Source: an uncultured Halomonas sp. (GTDB lineage: Bacteria > Pseudomonadota > Gammaproteobacteria > Pseudomonadales > Halomonadaceae). From it: a DNA stretch of 64,000 bases. The stretch covers positions 62,001-126,000 of the forward strand of contig NZ_CANMTQ010000004.1 in the NCBI RefSeq assembly GCF_947500835.1, given 5' to 3'. Positions 59,979 through 64,000 of the stretch are shown one piece after another (positions within the stretch are counted from its first letter, which is position 1; the number at the start of each line of letters is the position of its first letter). The notes below the pieces were generated by a model. The model did no database searches. It was given only the letters and a program-made list of their open reading frames with translations, and was not told the DNA's origin. The position numbers were made by a program, and so were the translations under genes.

Positions 59979-60881
59979 ATGATGCGCATCATTTTGTTTC
60001 TGGCCACCAACCTTGCAGTGGTGCTGGTGGCCAGTGTCACCCTGCGCCTGCTTGGCGTGGAGCCTTACCTGAACGCCAACGGGCTGAACATGAACAGTCT
60101 GCTGATATTCTGCTTTGTGTTTGGCATGGCGGGTTCCCTGGTATCGCTATTCATCTCAAAATGGATGGCCAAGCGCAGCACCGGCACCCAGGTGATCGAA
60201 ACGCCAAGCAACGAAACAGAGAAATGGCTTCTCGATACCGTTGCCGAACTGGCCCAGCAGGCCGGCATCAAGATGCCCGAGGTCGGTATCTTCCCGGCCC
60301 AGCAGTCCAACGCCTTCGCTACCGGCTGGAACAAGAACGATGCTTTGGTCGCGGTCTCCGCTGGCCTGCTCAACCGTATGCGCCCGGAAGAAACACGGGC
60401 CGTTCTGGCTCATGAGATCGGCCACGTGGCCAATGGCGACATGGTGACCCTGGCTCTGATTCAGGGCGTGCTCAACACCTTCGTCATGTTCTTCGCTCGG
60501 GTCGTTGCGCAGCTGCTGGATAGTTTCCTGCGTCGGGATGACAGTGGCGGCGGATTGGGTTTCATGGGCTATTTCGCGGTAGTGATCGTGGCTGAGATTG
60601 TCTTTGGCCTGATTGCCTCGATGATCGTTGCCTGGTTCTCGCGCTTTCGTGAATATCGTGCGGATGCGGCTGGCGCCAAGTTTGCCGGTAGCGGCGCGAT
60701 GATCAATGCCCTTGCTCGGCTCAAGACCGAAAGCCAGATGCCGGATCAGATGCCGGATACCCTGACCGCCTTTGCCATCACTACCGGCCAGACCCGCAAG
60801 ATCATGGAGAAGCTGTTCGCCAGTCACCCGCCGCTGGATGAACGCATTCGTGCGCTGAAGGAATCCGCTTACCGGGAGTAA
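59979..60881 (+). CDS. htpX: Membrane zinc metalloprotease HtpX
   Basis: 300 residues. Two N-terminal membrane helices, zinc motif HEIGH at residues 145-149, two more helices (about 155-180 and 195-220), and the third-ligand segment [17 protein letters not shown]. It cleaves misfolded inner-membrane proteins together with FtsH. The C-terminus [12 protein letters not shown] is typical. It ends before a strong terminator. Confidence 0.96.
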   Translation: MMRIILFLATNLAVVLVASVTLRLLGVEPYLNANGLNMNSLLIFCFVFGMAGSLVSLFISKWMAKRSTGTQVIETPSNETEKWLLDTVAELAQQAGIKMPEVGIFPAQQSNAFATGWNKNDALVAVSAGLLNRMRPEETRAVLAHEIGHVANGDMVTLALIQGVLNTFVMFFARVVAQLLDSFLRRDDSGGGLGFMGYFAVVIVAEIVFGLIASMIVAWFSRFREYRADAAGAKFAGSGAMINALARLKTESQMPDQMPDTLTAFAITTGQTRKIMEKLFASHPPLDERIRALKESAYRE

Positions 60882-60902
60882 GCATACGCAGTCATCCCCC
60901 TC

Positions 60903-60931
60903 AACTCCGGCCTTCGTGCCGGAGTTTTTTG
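60903..60931 (+). terminator. Terminator of htpX
   Basis: AACTCCGGC/GCCGGAGTT stem with a 6-nt loop, then a run of T. It lies 22 bp past the stop. Confidence 0.9.
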
Positions 60932-61074
60932 TGAAAAAACAAAAACCAGACAGCTTAAAAATGACTGAATGATGATCTTGAACAAAGCGTCGACAACGAA
61001 ATGCCATTCGATCTTTTGCGTATCTACTTCTACGGTTACTACTAGAAGAATGATAAGCAAAAGGAAATTCAGAG

Positions 61075-62685
61075 ATGGAAAAGCTTGCGCGAAAACTCCG
61101 GCTTCAGACCGATCCCGTCATTTTCTTCGTCTCGGCAGCCATCATGGTGGTGTTTCTTGTCACCTTGCTTCTGATTCCCGACACCATCGAGCAGGCCTTT
61201 GGTGCTGGACGCACCTGGATCGTCACCAACCTCGGTTGGTTTTTCATCTTTGGCGTCACCAGTTGGGTCATTTTTCTACTGTGGGTGGCGATAAGCCGCT
61301 ATGGCATGATTCGCCTGGGAGGAAACGACGCCAAGCCGGACTACGGCAATATTTCCTGGTTCACCATGCTGTTCGCCGGTGGTATCGGCACCGTCTTGAT
61401 GTTCTGGGGGGTGGCGGAGCCGATCTCACACTTCTCCAACCCACCCCACCCGGACGTAGAACCCTTTACCGTGGCAGCCGCGGACGATGCCATCGGCTTT
61501 GCGATCTACCACCTCGGGCTTCATACCTGGGCAATCTTCACCCTGCCGGGGCTGGCGTTTGCCTACTTCATCTATCGCTATGACCTGCCCATGCGCTACA
61601 GCTCCGTGTTCTATCCGCTGATTGGCGATCGCATCTACGGGCCGCTGGGCAAGACCCTGGACGTCTTCGCCGTGCTCGGCACCCTGTTCGGCGTCGCGGT
61701 ATCCATTGGCCTTGGCACCCAGCAGATCAATGCCGGTCTCACCGAGCTCATGGGTATTCCCAATGCCGTCACCCCCAAGGTCATCATCATCGCCGTTCTC
61801 ACCACCGTTGCCGTGGGCTCCATCGTGGCCGGGCTGGATTCCGGCGTAAAACTGCTGTCCAACATCAACATCGGCATGGCGGTTGGCCTGATGCTGTTCG
61901 TGCTGTTCACCGGCTCCACGGTGTTCTTGCTACGGGCGACCATCGAGACGCTTGGCCTTTATATCTACAATATCGTGCCCATGGCCTTCTGGAACGACAC
62001 CCTGGCCCAGTACACCCACGAGGAAGGCGGCTGGGGCTGGCAAGGCAACTGGACCGTCTTCTACTGGGCCTGGACCGTGACCTGGTCGCCCTTCATCGGC
62101 ATCTTCGTCGCCCGCATCTCCCGAGGGCGTACCATCCGCGAATTCGTTCTCGGCGTGCTCTTTGCGCCTTCGATCTTCACCCTGATCTGGTTCTCGATCT
62201 TTGGCTGGTCGGCAATGGAGATCGACGGCATTGGCGCGGAGGCCCGGGCCGCGCTTGGTGATCAGGCCGGTGCGCTTTCAGCGGCGGTGGCTGACAGCGT
62301 GCCCCTGGCAATGTTCGCCTTCTTCGAGCACTTCCCCTTCGCCACCATCATCAAGGGGCTGGCGGTCATCATCGTGGCGATTTTCTTTGCCACCTCCTCG
62401 GACTCGGCCTCCCTGGTGGTGGACATGCTATGTACCGGCACGCCGGAGCCCGGCCCAGTGCATCAACGCCTGTTCTGGGGGATTTCCGAAGGGGTGCTGG
62501 CGGCAATGCTGATCGTGCTCGCCGGCGAAACCGGCCTGCTCGCCTTGCAGCAGGTGATCACGGTCATCGGTCTGCCGATCTTCATCCTGGCATTCGTCAT
62601 GATGATCGCGCTGTTTCGCGGCTTGCAAAGCGAGCATATCAACAAGGTCACCGTGGGGGAGCCGCCCAGGGTAGAGGATTTGTAG
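61075..62685 (+). CDS. BCCT family betaine/choline/carnitine-type transporter
   Basis: 536 residues with 12 membrane helices. BCCT signatures: MLFAGGIGTVLMFWGVAEPI (helix 3-4), the Trp-rich FYWAWTVTWSPFIGIFVARI segment (about 328-347) and ISRGRTIREF after it, where compatible solutes are bound. The cytoplasmic C-terminal tail is short, so strong osmosensing as in BetP is uncertain. Uptake of betaine or ectoine-type solutes fits a halophile. Weak ribosome site. The 190-bp leader contains an AT-rich region but no clear riboswitch. Confidence 0.93.
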   Translation: MEKLARKLRLQTDPVIFFVSAAIMVVFLVTLLLIPDTIEQAFGAGRTWIVTNLGWFFIFGVTSWVIFLLWVAISRYGMIRLGGNDAKPDYGNISWFTMLFAGGIGTVLMFWGVAEPISHFSNPPHPDVEPFTVAAADDAIGFAIYHLGLHTWAIFTLPGLAFAYFIYRYDLPMRYSSVFYPLIGDRIYGPLGKTLDVFAVLGTLFGVAVSIGLGTQQINAGLTELMGIPNAVTPKVIIIAVLTTVAVGSIVAGLDSGVKLLSNINIGMAVGLMLFVLFTGSTVFLLRATIETLGLYIYNIVPMAFWNDTLAQYTHEEGGWGWQGNWTVFYWAWTVTWSPFIGIFVARISRGRTIREFVLGVLFAPSIFTLIWFSIFGWSAMEIDGIGAEARAALGDQAGALSAAVADSVPLAMFAFFEHFPFATIIKGLAVIIVAIFFATSSDSASLVVDMLCTGTPEPGPVHQRLFWGISEGVLAAMLIVLAGETGLLALQQVITVIGLPIFILAFVMMIALFRGLQSEHINKVTVGEPPRVEDL

Positions 62686-62713
62686 CCATCACGTGCCATG
62701 CCGTTGCACGGGA

Positions 62714-63169
62714 TCAGGGCCGCACGATGTATATCGAGCATTTAGCATGGCGCGCGATTCGCTCCGCGCTGGTACCCAGCATGAAAGAGCGCAAGGTAGG
62801 GCTATAACCGCTCATGATGATCAACTGAACCTTGTTACGCGACGCCGCTTCGAGAACACGCCGGTAGACGCTGCCCATGGCCACCTGACTCTTTACCGGC
62901 ACATCCTCCGGGAGGTAGGCCTTGATGAAGGCCTCCATTTCACGCTCCATCATCTTTTGCATCTTGTGGCTGTAGTCGTCCAGCGCCGGCACATCCTCGC
63001 CGTAGTCGGCGCCGGAAGGCAGCCCCGAACCACTCGAAAGTTTTGGCACCACGGTTATCAGGTGCAAGGTGGTGGCGCGAGAGCGCGCCAGTTCCACGGC
63101 CACCGGCAGCACCGGCTGCCAGGTGCGCTTGTGATTCAGATCGATCGGCACCAGGATATTGCCCGCCAT
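62714..63169 (-). CDS. Universal stress protein (UspA family)
   Basis: 151 residues. N-terminal NILVPIDLNH strand, and the ATP-loop region IIMSGYSPTLRSFMLGTSAE then RIARHAKCSIYIV, a G-x-G...G(T/S) variant of the nucleotide motif. The start overlaps the stop of the antiporter gene upstream as TAATG, so it is likely a partner or regulator of that transporter, as TeaD is for the ectoine transporter in Halomonas. Confidence 0.92.
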   Translation of the reverse strand: MAGNILVPIDLNHKRTWQPVLPVAVELARSRATTLHLITVVPKLSSGSGLPSGADYGEDVPALDDYSHKMQKMMEREMEAFIKAYLPEDVPVKSQVAMGSVYRRVLEAASRNKVQLIIMSGYSPTLRSFMLGTSAERIARHAKCSIYIVRP

Positions 63170-64000
63170 TATCTGTCTCCCTCTCGTTCAACCGCTGGTT
63201 CCAAGGTCTCGGACGCGGATACATCATCGACGCGACGACCGAAAAAGCGCAGCGTGGCGAATAGCACGGCAGCGCCGATGGCAAGCACCAGCCACCAGGG
63301 CACGGCAAAGCCTGCCGCGACGAGGCCGAGAATCGCCACGACACCCACCACTACCGCATAGGGAATCTGGGTGCGAACATGATCGATGTGATCGCACTTG
63401 GAGGCCAGGGACGAAAGGATGGTGGTGTCGGAAATCGGTGAGCAGTGATCGCCCCACACCGCCCCCGCCAGAACCGCGGACACGCTCGCATACAGAAGAT
63501 ACAGATGCTCGCCGTCAGCGGTCAGATCGTTGATCTGCATGATCGTCCAGGTCAGCGGCAGCACCAGCGGCATCATGATGCCCATCACGCCCCAGCTCGA
63601 GCCAGTGGCGAAAGCGGTTGCAGCAGAGAGCACAAAGACGAGGGTCGGCAGCGCCGGGGCCGGCAGCGTATCGCCGAGGGTCGACACAAGATAATCCCCT
63701 GTGTGCAGCACGCCGTTGACATCAGACAGCGACCAGGCCAGTAACAGGATGACCATCGCCATGAGCATGGACCGCACCCCCGCATGCCAGGAGTCGATCA
63801 CCTCCCCCAGATTCAGGATGCCCTGAGCAACCGACATCACAGCGGCCACGGTGACCGCCAGCAGCGACGCCCACATCAGGCCAAGAAAGGAATCGCCGTT
63901 GCCGATGATCTCGCGTAGCGATGCATCGGGCCCGGCACTCTCCAAGCCGGTCAGGTAGATACCCACCATCGAGCCGATCACCAGCACCAGGATCGGAACG
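63169..64000 (-). CDS. NhaC-type Na+/H+ antiporter, C-terminal part (cut by window end)
   Basis: The visible 277 or so residues contain at least seven membrane helices and the NhaC family blocks SSWGVMGIMMPLVLPL and AGAVWGDHCSPISDTTILSS. The 5' end lies beyond base 64000, so the start and total length cannot be given. It should exchange sodium, and perhaps another cation or organic anion, for protons. It is translationally coupled to the universal stress protein gene. Confidence 0.9.
   Translation of the reverse strand, partial: VPILVLVIGSMVGIYLTGLESAGPDASLREIIGNGDSFLGLMWASLLAVTVAAVMSVAQGILNLGEVIDSWHAGVRSMLMAMVILLLAWSLSDVNGVLHTGDYLVSTLGDTLPAPALPTLVFVLSAATAFATGSSWGVMGIMMPLVLPLTWTIMQINDLTADGEHLYLLYASVSAVLAGAVWGDHCSPISDTTILSSLASKCDHIDHVRTQIPYAVVVGVVAILGLVAAGFAVPWWLVLAIGAAVLFATLRFFGRRVDDVSASETLEPAVEREGDR

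Overview
The window looks like chromosomal DNA of a halophilic gammaproteobacterium, probably Halomonas or a close relative. This rests on familiar gammaproteobacterial housekeeping genes (4.5S RNA, mscK, pldA, a yqjDEK-like trio, two-domain queF, ylqF, alaA, htpX), on salt-associated transport genes (BCCT transporter, NhaC antiporter, P-type cation ATPase) and on protein style. No rRNA, prophage, CRISPR array or complete IS is visible.

Layout. 0-8.6 kb: pirin; 4.5S RNA (minus) with a clear promoter; an ATP-grasp enzyme paired with an unrecognised 670-residue protein carrying a conspicuous Cys motif; a tctCBA tricarboxylate transporter operon; tlyA. 8.6-20.1 kb: mscK, pldA, the yqjDEK-like trio, egtB without a neighbouring egtD, a HI0933-type flavoprotein, a SpoIIAA-like protein and a P-type ATPase. 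20.4-36.7 kb: a long minus-strand run devoted to nitrogen compounds. It holds a periplasmic histidine phosphatase, cyanase, an OYE-like flavin oxidoreductase, hyuB/hyuA, a penicillin-acylase-family enzyme, a YfcC-type carrier, a CobW GTPase, a 96-residue CGAC protein, a polysaccharide-deacetylase-family enzyme resembling cyclic imide hydrolase, and an amidase. Two decayed genes (a symporter tail and an alpha/beta hydrolase) mark past rearrangement.

36.7-39.7 kb: a gene-poor accessory stretch with a HicB remnant, a MITE-like element with perfect terminal inverted repeats, a RelE-type toxin/HTH antitoxin pair flanked by diverged direct repeats (one interrupted by the MITE), and a 163-bp tandem repeat attached to tRNA-Ser(GGA). 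Each repeat carries the tRNA 3' end, a terminator and a strongly foldable 100-nt segment, which recalls the rtT/tpr repeats of E. coli tyrT. 39.8-44.6 kb: thioesterase-like, nitroreductase, queF, yadGH ABC exporter, MarR regulator and Yip1 protein.

44.7-48.5 kb: a thiamine-pyrophosphate-controlled locus. Two TPP riboswitches face each other; one governs a sodium:solute symporter, the other an SDR plus a flavin monooxygenase of the NtaA/SnaA/DszA family. Both appear to act by hiding the ribosome binding site. The SDR/monooxygenase pair is not a standard thiamine biosynthesis set and is my main candidate for an undescribed pathway. 48.7-56.3 kb: one 2522-residue TcA-type insecticidal-complex protein with no TcB or TcC nearby, next to a tRNA Glu-Gly-Glu operon. 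57-64 kb: msrB, ylqF, alaA, htpX, a BCCT transporter, a universal stress protein and the end of an nhaC-type antiporter cut by the window edge.
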